From assembly GCA_003427395.1 (NCBI GenBank), contig BFEA01000008.1, positions 337,870 to 384,688 of the forward strand: 46,819 bases of DNA, given 5' to 3'. A model generated the notes under the pieces. That model was not told where the DNA came from and searched no databases. It saw only the letters and a program-made list of their open reading frames with translations. Positions within the stretch are counted from its first letter, which is position 1, and the number at the start of each line of letters is the position of its first letter. Position numbers and translations under genes: made by a program. This document shows, in pieces, positions 29,160 through 40,246 of this stretch. The DNA is from Chara braunii. Taxonomy: Eukaryota > Streptophyta > Charophyceae > Charales > Characeae.

Positions 29160-30660
29160 TTCAGGTCCACTACTGGGGGGTAAATGAGTGCCCCCCGCCA
29201 GTTTGTTCCTATTGTGGGTGGTTCCAGTCGTCTGGTGGGGACCTTCAGTTGCTGGAAACTGGGTCCAGTGTCCCTGAGGCAAAACATTACTTTTTTTTTT
29301 TTTTTACATTAAGATGATCAGTATATCAATGGTAACGATAGGCAGCATTCATTGCCCTGACTTCCATCAAGGGATTGACTGCCTGTGTGTAATGACCCTT
29401 TGTGGAAGTGTCTGTTCAGCCAGCTCACAGGCCACCAAATTGGCAGCAGTAACCCAGGCTCGGTCCCTCTATCAGTCCCCCTCTGTGCTCTTCCCCCTCA
29501 TGCATACAATTGCAGCTCCACCAGTCTGTTATCTGGAAAATCCGAGGGAGACCGTATAGGCACAGTCGTATCAATGTGTTGTCCAGTTGTTAAAACCAGC
29601 TTGAAGTCCTTCCTAATTGGGTTCAGTCCCTGCCCCTCCCAGACGACTGTGGCAATCCATCCTCTCCATCCTCCCCCAGTCAGTCCTTGCAGAATGTGTG
29701 GATTCCTTTTATTATGTCTGTCTTCATGATAGAAATCCACATTTTCTTTTGCTGTGGCCCAACGAGCCAGAATCTGTATTTTGATGGTGTCTGGGAATTC
29801 TGCCAAGTCCATTTTCGCCCCTATCTCAAGTGTACATCTCTTCCACCACAGGGCCGAAAGAATCCCTTTCCAGCCCAGGCTGAACATATTTGTGGAATAG
29901 GTGTTAGCCCCTGATATACTCCCCGTTCCAGATAGTATTGCCCCCAATCCGATGGCCAGGCGCAGTCCACACCCAGCTGTTGCCAGATCCCACCACCAGG
30001 TGAGCACAGCTCCCAGGCACTGCAGGAATGTGTTCAATTGTCTCTTGGATCTTATGGGACGAGAATGCAAAGAGGCAACACCTGCAGTAGGGGAGGGCCT
30101 GGCCTTTACGTACTCGCTGAGTGTGGTCGATAAGCCAATCGTTAGTGGGCAGGCACCTGTGCTCGATCTGCCACTATAAAGAGGCAATCTTTGCTGGCAG
30201 CAGCGGATCTGTCCGAGCTGATCACGGCCAATGTTCAAGTGTTTCATCCATCGGCTTGTTATAATGTCCTTTAGAACAGCAATGGGTCTCAGCATTCTGT
30301 AGGTTGTTTTCACCTCCAGGGTGGCCAGCTGTTTCTTCTTGGTATGGCCACCAGAACTTGGTTGCCAGATGGGTGGTAGGCTTGATGGGTGCATCCGGCA
30401 TGAAGACTGTCCAATGTTCCTTTCTGTGCAGCACGCTAATCCTGATAATGTCCTCCTTGACTAGCCATCCTACCTCATCTGAAGATTCCCCTATCGATAT
30501 TCTGCCCCATCTGCGCACTTACCCTGTGTTTCACTCCTCAAAGTTGTTACCTTACATTACCAATGACCAATTCCCTTCACGGAGGTCCATGATCCCACAG
30601 GATATGGATGGCAGATACGACATTGACCGCTTCGTGGACGACGATGTTTAATCGGAAGAC
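29160..30660 (-). mobile_element. LINE (copy D): ORF2 C-terminus and 3' end with motifs II and I
   Basis: The minus-strand frame 30394-29498 includes VKTTYRMLRPIAVLKDIITSRWMKHLNI and VASLHSRPIRSKRQLNTFLQCLGAVLTWWW, the latter in the position and pattern of the zf-RVT-like domain (H-x3-F-x2-C), and WEGQGLNPIRKDFKLVL before the end. The start codon is arbitrary. Past the coding part, motif II (29383-29341) and motif I hairpins (29276-29235) follow in that order on the same strand. That ties both motifs to a LINE 3' end. A T run at 29291-29307 lies between them. Confidence 0.7.
29341..29383 (-). other. Motif II hairpin at LINE D 3' end
   Basis: On the minus strand: outer stem GGCAG/CTGCC, TCAAT, inner stem CCCT/AGGG, then CAATGAATG. 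Both stems differ in sequence from the 23.2-kb copy yet remain paired, while the internal loop is nearly unchanged. Confidence 0.75.
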
Positions 30661-32165
30661 CTCAGAGACAATTTAAGGTCCGGTTCCAGCACTAGGAGCC
30701 ACAAGACAAACGCTGGTACACCAGGGACGAGCTAAGAGAGTCAGCCCCTAGCATAGTGTCGTACTATGAACGGGTCAGAAAAGGAGAAGATGTAGTGGAC
30801 AGGTAAAGGTAAGACCTTTCTTGGAGACCTCGAAACTAAGCCAGCAGGTGTGCAAGGATTCCATGCTGTCTGAATGTCCTGAGTCCCAGTCCCAGTCCCA
30901 GTCCCCGAGTTGCGAATCCCTGTCCCAAAGTCCCACCTCGGCACTGTCGCACTTGGTCTTGGGAGGTCCCAGGCTAGGTCATGGAGTTCAATAGTGTTAC
31001 GGACTTCGCCAGGGCTCGATCCCTGGTCTATCTTTTGCTGTTTCGGCTGCATCCCGTTTTCGGCCTGGCACCCCTTTTCAAAACCCCTCCTTTTGGTACC
31101 GTAGGATTTTGGACTGCAATTCGGGCGCCACTTTCAAATACTGCATTTTTCAGTTCTGCCCTCGGGGCCTTTGCAGAAATGCCCCTGGTACCGTACGTGT
31201 CACCGGTACTTATACCGGCTCCCCGTACGGTACGGGGACCAGTCCTCNCACCAGTTNTCTGCTGCTGTACTCGTACTCAGGGTGACTTGCCGTTTCGGCA
31301 TTCGGAATCGAAGACTTCGACTTTGTGCCTTGCCACTGTGTCTGCGTCCGACCCTCAGTCNGAGTCCGTCGTGTCGAGTGAGTGAGTGTGTGTGTGTGCT
31401 CTCACTCTCTCCCTCTCTCTCCCTCTCTCTCATCTCCCTCGGCTCACCCTCAGCCTCACGCTCGTTACAAGTAGGTCCTAATTTTCCAAGTGTCGTAGGG
31501 TCCAGTAGCTAGAAGTTGTAGCCTCGTAGGCTCGGTACCTGTCAAGAAAAGTCTCTCACATCTTATCTTGAAGCAGCATCCTGGGAAAGCCCGGTATGTT
31601 CCGGAACTGGCAAATTCCAGGCGGCAGGCCGTCTCGACCGATACCAGTTTGGAGCCAACATTGATTCACTGCAGCTGATATTTATAGTTGCTACAGTGCA
31701 GGGGCAGTTCACTTGACAATTCACATGTTGCGGAAGCTCTGCTGTAGTGCTTGTGCGACCAACGAGTTGGACGGTCGGTCTGGGGAGGAAGACAAAGGGC
31801 GATCAGGCACCCATTAGGGTAGACAAAGGCGGCCATAGCCACTAGTTGGAGGAAGAAGAGGTAGTGAAGTTTGGCAGGGTGTATTCAGGAAGAGTGTGGG
31901 CAATGGCGGCCATAACCAGCTTGAATTCATTTTCAATTTTGTATAACAACAAAAATTTCGGAGGCGGTTTGATCTTCATGCATGCTGATTCTGTTTCTTG
32001 TCTTTGGGCGTGAATGCTCCATGAAGTTTCAGAGTGTTGTAAGTCGTGTTTGGGTTGTCTGCAGAGCGTGGTTCATTGCACCACACTCTCAAGTCTATTC
32101 GTTGACCCTGACTTCTGCTTTCACCTGGAGAGAGAGAGAGAGAGAGAGAGAGAGGCAGGCGGGCG

Positions 32166-32215
<50 letters not shown>

Positions 32216-32260
32216 GGGTCTCCCTGGTGTGGGTTTTTCCATTTGTGCAGGAGCAGCCAC
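30661..32260. other. Unassigned, possible LTR-like or intergenic sequence
   Basis: No domain is recognised. Features: a CAGTCC short tandem (30885-30905), a T-arm-like palindrome CCAGGG-CTCGAT-CCCTGG (31008-31025), CCGGTACTTATACCGG (31203) also found at 294, isolated N bases at 31248, 31257 and 31361, a CT-rich tract (31400-31440) and GA then CAGA microsatellites (32130-32215). Confidence 0.4.
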
Positions 32261-32700
32261 ACTGGCTTTTTTTTTCCTTTTTCTTTTTTTATATATAAAG
32301 TCCAGGCTGTTGTAGAGGCCAGTTACTAGGCTCACATTGATCGCCGGAGCTGTCAGCCATGGTTGGCCTGAAGAGACGAGGCTACCTCCCATCCTCGCGT
32401 AAATACTCCAGCGCACCCCCTATTCCTACTATCCTACCTTAGTGTGACCAGGACTCAGGACCATTACCCTACCATCGAGGGGAGCTTGGACCGAACAGTA
32501 GTGACAGGCACCAGGGCTAGTGCCCCAGCCCTGGTGGAAGCACAGTCGAACGAGCCTCGTCGTTTGGGAACTTCGGACACCAGGTGCAAGCAATCACCTA
32601 TTAGCCCCTAAGGACCGACTAGTAACTCAAACCCTCTCTTATCATCGAGACGCCTATTATTAGTTGGTCGTGACCTCCTCCCAGCCCTATGGTTATGTAT
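32260..32700 (-). mobile_element. Partial long SINE (copy 3), body and tail
   Basis: The sequence from the A-rich tail (T-rich on the plus strand, 32263-32292) to about 32640 matches the 3' body of the SINE at 20.9-21.4 kb and 33.35-33.9 kb, including GGACCATTACCCTACC and AGCCCTGGTGGAAGC. The heads are missing. Confidence 0.65.
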
Positions 32701-33346
32701 GTGTGTGTGTTTGGTATTGTTGCCTCTAGGCTATGTGTGTATGTTTGTAATGTGCGTGGACCCTCAGCAGACGCTGGCCCCCACCATGGAGCATCTGCGA
32801 AGTGAATACCAGTGAGAGGTGCTCCCCCCTAGGAGCACCTCGTCTTGACGCTGCGGAGGGGCAATCCTATGCGCCCTTAATCTGTTGCCAACGAATAGAC
32901 AGCCTCCTCTAGAACCCGGGCTCCTTCCCCCCCCAAAGGACCCATGCCTCACTTTGCCTATCCTCGATAGTAGACTGTCTCTCACCTAGTAGCAGATTCC
33001 GGTTATCAGCTAGGTTCTTCCTCTAGGGATCGGAAGGGACAGACTACAGACTGAGTAGGTGGTGGGCCATCATCCGTTCTTCCACTAGCCCCCAGCCTTG
33101 TCCCTCCGATGTGCCTATCGTGGTTGTACCTGTAGTCAGTATCTGGGATGGTTATGTACATGTGTGTGTTCGGTATCATAGGTATGTGCCTGCTGGCTGT
33201 GTGTGTATGTTTGTAATGTGAGTGGACCCGTAACAGACGCTGCCCCCCACCAGGAGCATCTGTGAAGTGAATACCAGTGAGAGGTGCTCCTACCACCTCT
33301 ACCAGTGCCTGTGTGAGCCATGTGTAGGTAGTATGTATAGGCCCCT
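32693..33346. repeat. Duplicated 180-bp segment, spacing 456 bp
   Basis: A segment with GTGTATGTTTGTAATGTG, CAGACGCTG, CCCCACCA, GGAGCATCTG and GTGAATACCAGTGAGAGGTG is at about 32693-32850 and 33149-33325. The end, AGAGGTG-CTCCTAC-CACCTCT, is a hairpin with a GCTCCTACCA loop like hairpin 3 of motif I, so this may be a diverged relative. Confidence 0.6.
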
Positions 33347-33919
33347 AAAACCCTTTTCTTTTAAAGCCCGGTGTTGTAGAGTCCAAGGACCTGACCCTCG
33401 GTGATTGCTGGCAGCAGCAGGCAATGGTTGTCCTAACAGGATATGACGCCTGCCCTACCCATCCCCACGTTAATACTCCCAGTGCACCCCCTGTCCCTGC
33501 TATCCTACTTCTGTGTGACCAACACTCAGGACCATCACCCTACCGTAAGTATCAAGGGCAACTTGGACCAGACAGCAGTGACTAGCACCAAGGCCGGGCC
33601 AAACCCCCAGCCCTAGTGGAAGCGGAAGCGGACGAACCTTGCTGTATGGGAACTTGGGATGCCAGGCTCATGCAATCTTCTACAAGCCCAATTCAGAGAG
33701 TCTACCCAGCAGGAGTACCTAAGCAAGGCAAGCCGGCGTCCACGGACGCATCCTACCATCCTTACCCTAACTTACCCAAGACTAGACGGAACGCAGACTG
33801 GCCGGAGCGACTTATATCCCTACCCTACCCTAGAGCTAAGCCATGTATGGGTAGACCCCGTCATGTACCTGATAGACACCCCCAGCCCGGTATCATACCT
33901 ATGTATCTTTATGGTTCCC

Positions 33920-34125
33920 CTTGCCATCTGAGCAGTCAATCCCCTGTTTTTCAGGGCAATCAATGCTGGCAGGTGGATAGTACTCTCCGTCTTTTGATGT
34001 ATTATGGAACGCTGGACCCGTTTTCCAGCAGGTTTAGCTCCCCACCAATAGACTGGAGCGACCAGGAAGCCAGCTAGGAAGGGGTGCTCTTATCACCTCT
34101 CCTAGCTGAGCAACTGGCTTGAGGC
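33920..34125 (+). mobile_element. Short module of motif II plus motif I without coding sequence
   Basis: Motif II (33932-33970: GCAG, TCAAT, CCCTG/CAGGG, CAATCAATG, CTGG) is followed by hairpin 1 (34011-34029), hairpin 2 (34037-34059) and hairpin 3 (34071-34108; CAGCTAGGA/TCCTAGCTG, loop GCTCTTATCA). It lies within SINE copy 2 in opposite orientation and is only about 200 bp. Either it is an extreme 5'-truncated LINE or an independent short element. Confidence 0.7.
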
Positions 34126-34733
34126 CGTCGGCCATGTGTATATATTTCACGAGCCATGTTTGTGTCTACCCGAAGGCTATATAGTATATATGTGCTGTGT
34201 AACTGTATAGTGAGATGTATATGCCTGAAGGCCAGATATGTGCAATACTACGTGGAGGGAACTATGTGTTCGTTGAAGAAATGACAGGCCAAGCTGGACA
34301 AGACCCCCCCCAAAGTCCCAAGCCAGACTAGAACCCGTGATCTATGACATGTGACCTGAAGACTCTAACATTTGAGCAACAATCGCAAATGGCACCTGTG
34401 TGATATATGCTAGGCTGGGGAGATCAACAGAACAACCATTAGTAACAGCCACAAGCAACCCAAGTATCAAATGGCACCTGTGTGATATATGCTAGGCTGG
34501 GGAGATCAACAGAACAACCATGAGTAACAGCCACAAGCAACCCACAAAGTATCAAGACCTGACATACAACACCATGGACAAACCTTGGGTGGTGCGCAGG
34601 CAGTGTCTGTAATAGCTTACCATGCGCCAGCCCAAGGGTGTGTGTGTCCAGCCGTACGTCATTCTAATTCCCTGCCGGTGTCTATGCACAAGGCTGCAAT
34701 TGAATTTTGAACATGCAACCTCATACCACAATG

Positions 34734-35121
34734 CTAGGCTGTTTTCCTGGGCGCCCGGGCACCCAACTTCTGCCCGGGTACACGCCCGGGTGCCCGGCCG
34801 GGCATGACCCCCGGGCAGGGTTCTGGGCAGCCCTAGCGCCAAAAAAAAAAAAAAAAAAAAAAAAAAAAACGCAAGAAATTCCAGAAAAAAAAAATGTTGT
34901 GTAGGATTGAAATGCAAACCACTTGGCTGAGGGTCACATTATAATTCGTCACAGAATCGGAGATAAAAAAAAAAAAACAGAATCACACAAAGGCACCCCC
35001 CTATAGACCCCTTTAGCCCCTTCAAAACCAATTTCTACCCCCCTCCCCCCCCCTTGACAGCCAACTCGCAAAAAACGAAATGAGCCCGGATTTGGAGTCC
35101 TCTGGGAGAGCGCAGAAAACC

Positions 35122-35154
<33 letters not shown>

Positions 35155-35263
35155 TTTTTTTTTTTTTTTTGCACGCCCGGGTACCCCGGGCGTCAGACCC
35201 CCCCGGGCGTCACGCCTGGTTGCCCGGCCGGGCAGGACCGGCCGGGCGTGAGAATCTTCCTAG
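34734..35263. mobile_element. hAT-like non-autonomous insertion with 8-bp target duplication
   Basis: CCACAATG occurs directly on both sides (34726-34733 and 35264-35271), and joining there restores the SINE. The element begins CTAGG and ends CCTAG, and its subterminal regions are dense in CCCGGGC/GGCCGGGC words. An 8-bp duplication and short TIRs fit the hAT superfamily, as do GC-rich subterminal repeats. Inside are A runs (34841-34869, 35122-35150) and a T run (35153-35170). A shorter unit CTAGG..CCTAG (34734-34835) may be nested. No transposase is encoded. Confidence 0.6.
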
Positions 35264-35379
35264 CCACAATGTGCATTTCCAACCGGTGCTCTAACCACTG
35301 AGCTGCATCAACTGGACAGCAGTCACACTGGCTTTACTCGTGGTATTACACACCTGTATGCGTTTGTGCCTGGGTCCCT

Positions 35380-35690
35380 TGATCTCACTAATGAATGACA
35401 ACATTCATCAGGGCACCTAGGGCACATGGACTCAGACGGAGAGGTTGAAGAGGTTGGGGCACTCTAGGATTTTGAGTATTGCACTGATTGGAGCTCAACA
35501 TCGCCTGAATGTGCAAACACACGGAATGGTGGTTTGTGGTAGGACCGTAGTAGTGATGCGAAATATGACAAAAGGTCCCTTTGAAACAGTGCAACTCTTT
35601 GTGAATTATGGAGACCACATGAGGCCTATTGGATGTGGTGGTAAGAGCATTTATATCAGCTATTCGCGCAGTGCTTATCAGGTAGTGTCA
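35380..35690. other. Unassigned sequence between SINE and LINE
   Basis: An 88-codon frame (35445-35711) has no recognised domain. No repeat is obvious. Confidence 0.35.
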
Positions 35691-35693
35691 TGT

Positions 35694-38655
35694 TTTTTTG
35701 TTTTTTTTTGAAAGAGTCATACAACTTTATTATATCAGCTGGAATCGGGTCCAACATCCCTCACATCGGTGGAACTCACCCATGTTTCTTCCCGTTATGG
35801 TCAGGAGACCCCAAGATAGTGACATTGATTGTTTCCCGTGCGGAAGGATGTACCAACACTCCACCTCCGCTGACCGACAAGGTCTTCTTCTTCCTTGCTC
35901 TCCATTCCATCAACTTCAATGATTGAATCCAATTTCCAATGAGGGGGGGGGGGGAGTCCCCCAATGGTGTCGGTCTTTGGGTACGTCCGCTTGCTGCGAG
36001 ATCAAATCACATGTATCAGGCTGACTATGTAGGGAGTTCTCACTCGCGGATGCTCCTGATCAGTCTGCCAGGTCCACCATTTAAAGCGGATCCATCAGCC
36101 ATCGAGGTTGTCTGCCTGCCCCCAGCCGGTTATTCACGAATGCTTCTCTAAGTTTCTGTGCTCTCTCTGGTTGGTGAGTCATAGCACGTTCTGCCCGGGT
36201 CCAGTCAGTCCAATATTCCAGTTTCAGGAGTGTGAGCAGGCCCTCCCGTGCCTGCAAGGACTGTTGCTAGAAATCAATGGTCTCCTGGCATCTTCTCTTC
36301 CATCTGATCCAAAGTGTCAGGAGGCGCAGTTGTTGAAACAGCTGGTCTTTGTAATGGCGTCGTGCACTTCTGGGTTATGATTCCCATCAGCAGCGTCAGC
36401 GGCTGTCACGGGAGGGGATCCTCTGTGAGCGTTTGCCACAGCAGTGCCACTCTGTCCCAAAGCTCCTGGCCTTCGACAGGTTATCATACAGTTCAGTACA
36501 TCTTCTGTCTGTCCATAGTCACATATGGTCCAAAGCCAGCTGAGTGGGGATGTGTTGCATAGACGACGTTGTCAAGCAAACCACTGCAAGATAGACGATC
36601 GACCATTACATGCTCTGGCATGTGTGTTCCGGATTGCTAGAACCCTATCCCATGGGATGGAGGGGAAGGGCGTGAGGTCCACTCCCATCTGCGCGGCCCA
36701 TCTGGCCGTGATTGCATTCCCCACTGCCAGCTTGTATTTGAGCCTAGTGGTGTATTGTAGAAGGTTGTAGCGCCTGCTCTCAGCTTCTAGTTTTCCTTGC
36801 GAGGTCCAGGTCCATTCCTTGGAGTTCCATTCTGGGAGGGTGAAAAGTCTATGGTCCTCATTTTCTATCACCCGGACTTTGCACAGGAGGTCGCGTCGTA
36901 TGGCAACTGTGTTGTGCTATGTCTGGCCAGCAGGCTAGCTGTTCTGCCTGGGACTGTGATCTCGTACATCCCGAAGAGGAGCCAGTCTCCCTCCTGCCTG
37001 GTGTTTCCTTGAAAGGCAAATGTGTGGGTGGGGCCTCAGTTATGAGGGTAGCCCAGTCATCATTCGAGGTCCAGGGCTTCCATCGCGGGTCCGTGATTCA
37101 TTCATTGCAAAATAACGGCTGTCGCAATATATGTTCATTAGACATTGTGCTCCTCACCTTGGCTGGGAGAATCTCCCTCCAGCTTCTGATGATTTGGGGC
37201 CAGGGCCTTTGTGGTCTGCCTGCCTCATTTCTTGACTTATTGCACGGCGCATGTCGAATACAAGACTCGAACACACAACCAACGGGTTGGCAGGCTAACC
37301 CCTATATGGCTAGTGGTTGGGGGTGAAAATGAAGCCCCAAGATGAGTACTTCACCCCACCCCACGACACGGTGTACCCAACCGCACTCATCCCCTACGCA
37401 GCCACGCCGCCGTAGTGTACTAACTACGGCGGTTACTGCACGAAAGCATGTGCATGTCGAATACAAGACTCGAACACACAACCAACGGCTTGGCAGGCTA
37501 ACACCTAACCATAAGGCCAAGCGGGCTGGGGTGAAAGTGAAGTCCGAAGATGAACACTTCACCCCACCTCAGCGCGGAGATCCCGTGACACAGTGTACCC
37601 AGCCACACTCATCCACTACTCAGGCACGCTGCCGCAGTGTACTACTCTACTGCGGTTACTGCGCGAAAGCATTTGTATGTTGAATGCAAGACTCGAGCAC
37701 ACAACCAACAGCTTGGCAGGCTAACACCGAACCATAAGGCTAAGTGTGGTGGGGTGAAAGTGAAGCCCCAAGATGAGTACTTCGCCCCACCCCAGCACGG
37801 ATATCCCGCCACATGGTGTACCCAACCACACATCCCCTACGCAGCCACATTACCGTAGTGTGCTACTCCATGGTGGTTACTGTGCGAAAGCATGTGCATG
37901 TTGAAAACAAGACTTGAGCACACAACCAACGGCTTGGCAGGCTAACACCTAACCATAGGCTAAGTGGGCTGGGGTAACCATGAGCCAGAAAGTGCATTGC
38001 ATGTCAGGTGGAGTGTCGAAGTTGGGCAGGCGTCTGATGGAGCGCAACCCCAAGGTATGCCACGGCAGCACCTGCTGGAGTAGCAGTTTCAGTATCCACT
38101 TAATTTGCAGTGCCTGGATCTGGAGTTCCGCGTTTATGACACCAAACCCACCTTGGCTCTTCGGAAGGACCACGTCTCGCCAAGCTACTTTGGGGATAAA
38201 GTGCTGACGAGACGACTCTCCCATCTAGAGGTAGGCCGTGGCTCTTCTCCAGATGTCTTTTTTTAGTGACATCAGCGGGCTCCACATCATTGAGAACACA
38301 GAGGCATTGAGTACATCGATGTGTAGATTCCGGACCAAGATTCCATCTTGGCCCGCATTTTGCCCAGGGTTAAAGGTGCCTGTGAGTGGTCCGGTCCATC
38401 TGCATTCGTCTAGATACCCAGGTATCAGAGCCGGTGCCCGCCCGTCTGCCATTGAAGGCCTGCAAGTGTGGATGCTGGGGACTGTCTGCCACCGTTGGTC
38501 AGCCACCACGCCATCGTCTTTGACCAGTTGATCCGCATTTCTGCTGCTAGCTGAAAAGCCTGCATGGCCCTATTGAGACTGTGAGGTCGTCCGCAAAGAG
38601 GATTGTTGTAGGTAGGAAGTGCCATGTTGTAGTAGCTGGAACGCAAATGTGATTC
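35694..38655 (-). mobile_element. LINE (copy E), interrupted by a tandem SINE array
   Basis: On the minus strand 38655-38425 encodes NPLCGRPHSLNRAMQAFQLAAEMRINWSKT, the RT region after motif C (motif C itself is degraded). The frame 38224-37949 has VAWRDVVLPKSQGGFGVINAELQIQALQIKWILKLL. After the array, 37200-36900 encodes SWREILPAKV..LRQPLFCNE, matching LINE F. 36871-36572 encodes LLQYTTRLKYKLAVGNAITARW and on to the C-terminus. A hairpin 1 near 35735-35762 and an A tail (T-rich at 35694-35710) close the element. Many frameshifts are present. Confidence 0.82.
37241..37978 (-). repeat. Tandem array of about 3.4 tRNA-derived SINE units
   Basis: Units begin near 37251, 37451, 37676 and 37897 (spacing 200, 225, 221). 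On the minus strand each has an A box-like CTTATGGTTAGGTGTTAG and B box-like GTGTTCGAGTC, so the head is tRNA-derived. Each full unit also has a hairpin: CCGCCGTAG/CTACGGCGG in the first (37407-37432) and CCGCAGT/ACTGCGG in the second (37632-37655), decayed in the third. The array splits LINE E. Confidence 0.75.
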
Positions 38656-38939
38656 ATAATGCTGCATTCAGTGGTGAGGAACCCAGTGCACTTTTGTTAG
38701 ACTGGGTTCTGCCAGACCGCAAAATGGTGTTTCTGGACTTGAGATGCTGTGCTTGTCAGAAGATCTTTATCTTCATGCAAGATCAGTCTGACCTAGGTGC
38801 TCCTTCAGCCTTCAATTCTGGTATCTGATACTTCCTCTCTTGGCAGCTGGATGATTCATGAGCATCATCTGTGCTACCTACTTAAGAGCTGTGCAAGCGG
38901 AGCCCAATTACCAGCATCTTTCCAATTTTTCAAAACGGG

Positions 38940-39040
38940 CAGCCTCTCGCCACATGGTATCTGTCTGATTCAATCAGGATTCGAACTCTTAATCTGTTTA
39001 CCTTTGAGCCGCATGGGCTGCCTAACACTCAGACCATTTT
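38940..39040 (-). mobile_element. tRNA-like SINE head
   Basis: The minus strand reads TGGTCTGAGTGTTAGG (A box-like, near 39035) then GAGTTCGAATCCTG (B box, near 38970) and ATTGAATCAGA. The T stem does not pair well, so it is not an intact tRNA gene. Confidence 0.5.
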
Positions 39041-39094
39041 GTAGTGAGATAGACGGCTCACAGAATTTTTGGTACTTTCGGGTCCATCAGTATT

Positions 39095-39190
39095 CAGACG
39101 AAAGCGCCTAGCTCCATTGTTACGGCCAGGAACTGTTGAAGACCCAAGTTCGATTCCTGATGCAATCAGATGAACAAAATGATGCAATCA
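39095..39190 (+). mobile_element. tRNA-like SINE head, opposite orientation
   Basis: CCTAGCTCCATTGTTACGG (A box-like) then CAAGTTCGATTCCTG (B box) and GCAATCAGATGAA, the last phrase duplicated directly after (39169, 39187). It shares the B-box flank with the 38.9-kb copy. Confidence 0.5.
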
Positions 39191-39199
39191 GATGAAGAA

Positions 39200-40213
39200 A
39201 ATAAGATAATCACTGAAGTACGAGGGGCCTTTCAGCTCAATGATGATATCTCAAGGCGATAATCACCCTTTCCGTTTTTTTTTTAAACTTTTTAACTCTC
39301 AAGTAAAGAATAGAGACTTGTGGTATGTGTGCAAACAGCTACTTGTCTGTGCCATTCAGCCACATAGGAAGTATTAACCACATAAGGTGCACTGCAATAT
39401 GCCTCTCACTGGTTTCTTTGATTCTGCTTGTGTTGTGTGTGTACAGAAAGGAGGAGAAAATTGGGTGGGGAGCGCTAGCCAAAAGTGACGCTTGGATGCT
39501 ACCAAGGACTGACATGGAGTTCGAAAGGATCTTATATGTGTTTTGAGTAACGAAAATGGCCTTGAGGTTTTTCCATCATGATTTTTTATTTGCACCAAAG
39601 TAAACCCTGATATTGCATTGTTTGCATGTGCCCTAGTTCGACAACAAAAGTTGCAGGGGCGTCTAGTGGAGTAAGCATAGGCGGCGAGAATGGAATGAAC
39701 GTTTAGTGCCACGAGTTTCGATGGGCAGAAAAGCAAATCCTGACATCGCATTGTTTGCATGAGCCTTTGGCTGAGATGAAAAGATGGAGCAGGCTCGACA
39801 AGAACACCCGTGGAGCACATACATGGGACTTGTTAAACTGAATCCAGCCTTAATTATGCAGAAAGTACGTGCTGGAAAGTTGTAGTGTCGGTATGGCCGC
39901 AGAAATCCTACGGGTTAAGTAAAATCACATCAGAATTGAGAGCCTTCTCCTAAAGACTTGAAGCATTCTTCGGTTGTCGCGAATCGAACAACCATACCAG
40001 AGGCGAGCCAAGGCTCATAAAGTACTTTTAAGCCATGCGAAGAGAGCAAGCAGATGAGTGTGGCAATCGTCAGCAGGGTGAGAAGACAGAGAGCAGCACA
40101 GAATGATGTGGTACTGTTTTCTGGCTGTTTACGTGATCTTTTGGCTATTCAATGGTGACTACGGGGACTTCCAGAGGATTTTTTCCCCTGCATGTTGTGC
40201 TTTGGCAAACATG

Positions 40214-40246
<33 letters not shown>

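Larger units (their letters stand above)
33346..35310 (-). mobile_element. Long SINE (copy 2), split by two insertions
   Basis: The reverse complement matches the 20.3-21.4 kb SINE from head 1 (GCTCAGTGGTTAGAGC, near 35303-35288) through head 2 (B box side near 34340) and the body to an A-rich tail at about 33350-33365. It is interrupted by a motif II-motif I module (about 33920-34125) and by a 530-bp element (34734-35263). An 82-bp internal duplication (34391 and 34473, GGCACCTGTGTGATATATGC) is also present. Confidence 0.75.

Noticed and set aside
37241-37978. CRISPR-like regularly spaced repeats
   Set aside because: Units are over 200 bp, repeated almost in full and carry Pol III boxes. 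There are no short repeats with unique spacers and no cas genes, and the context is eukaryotic.
38940-39040. Intact tRNA gene
   Set aside because: A- and B-box-like sequences are present, but acceptor and T stems do not pair; a SINE head fits better.
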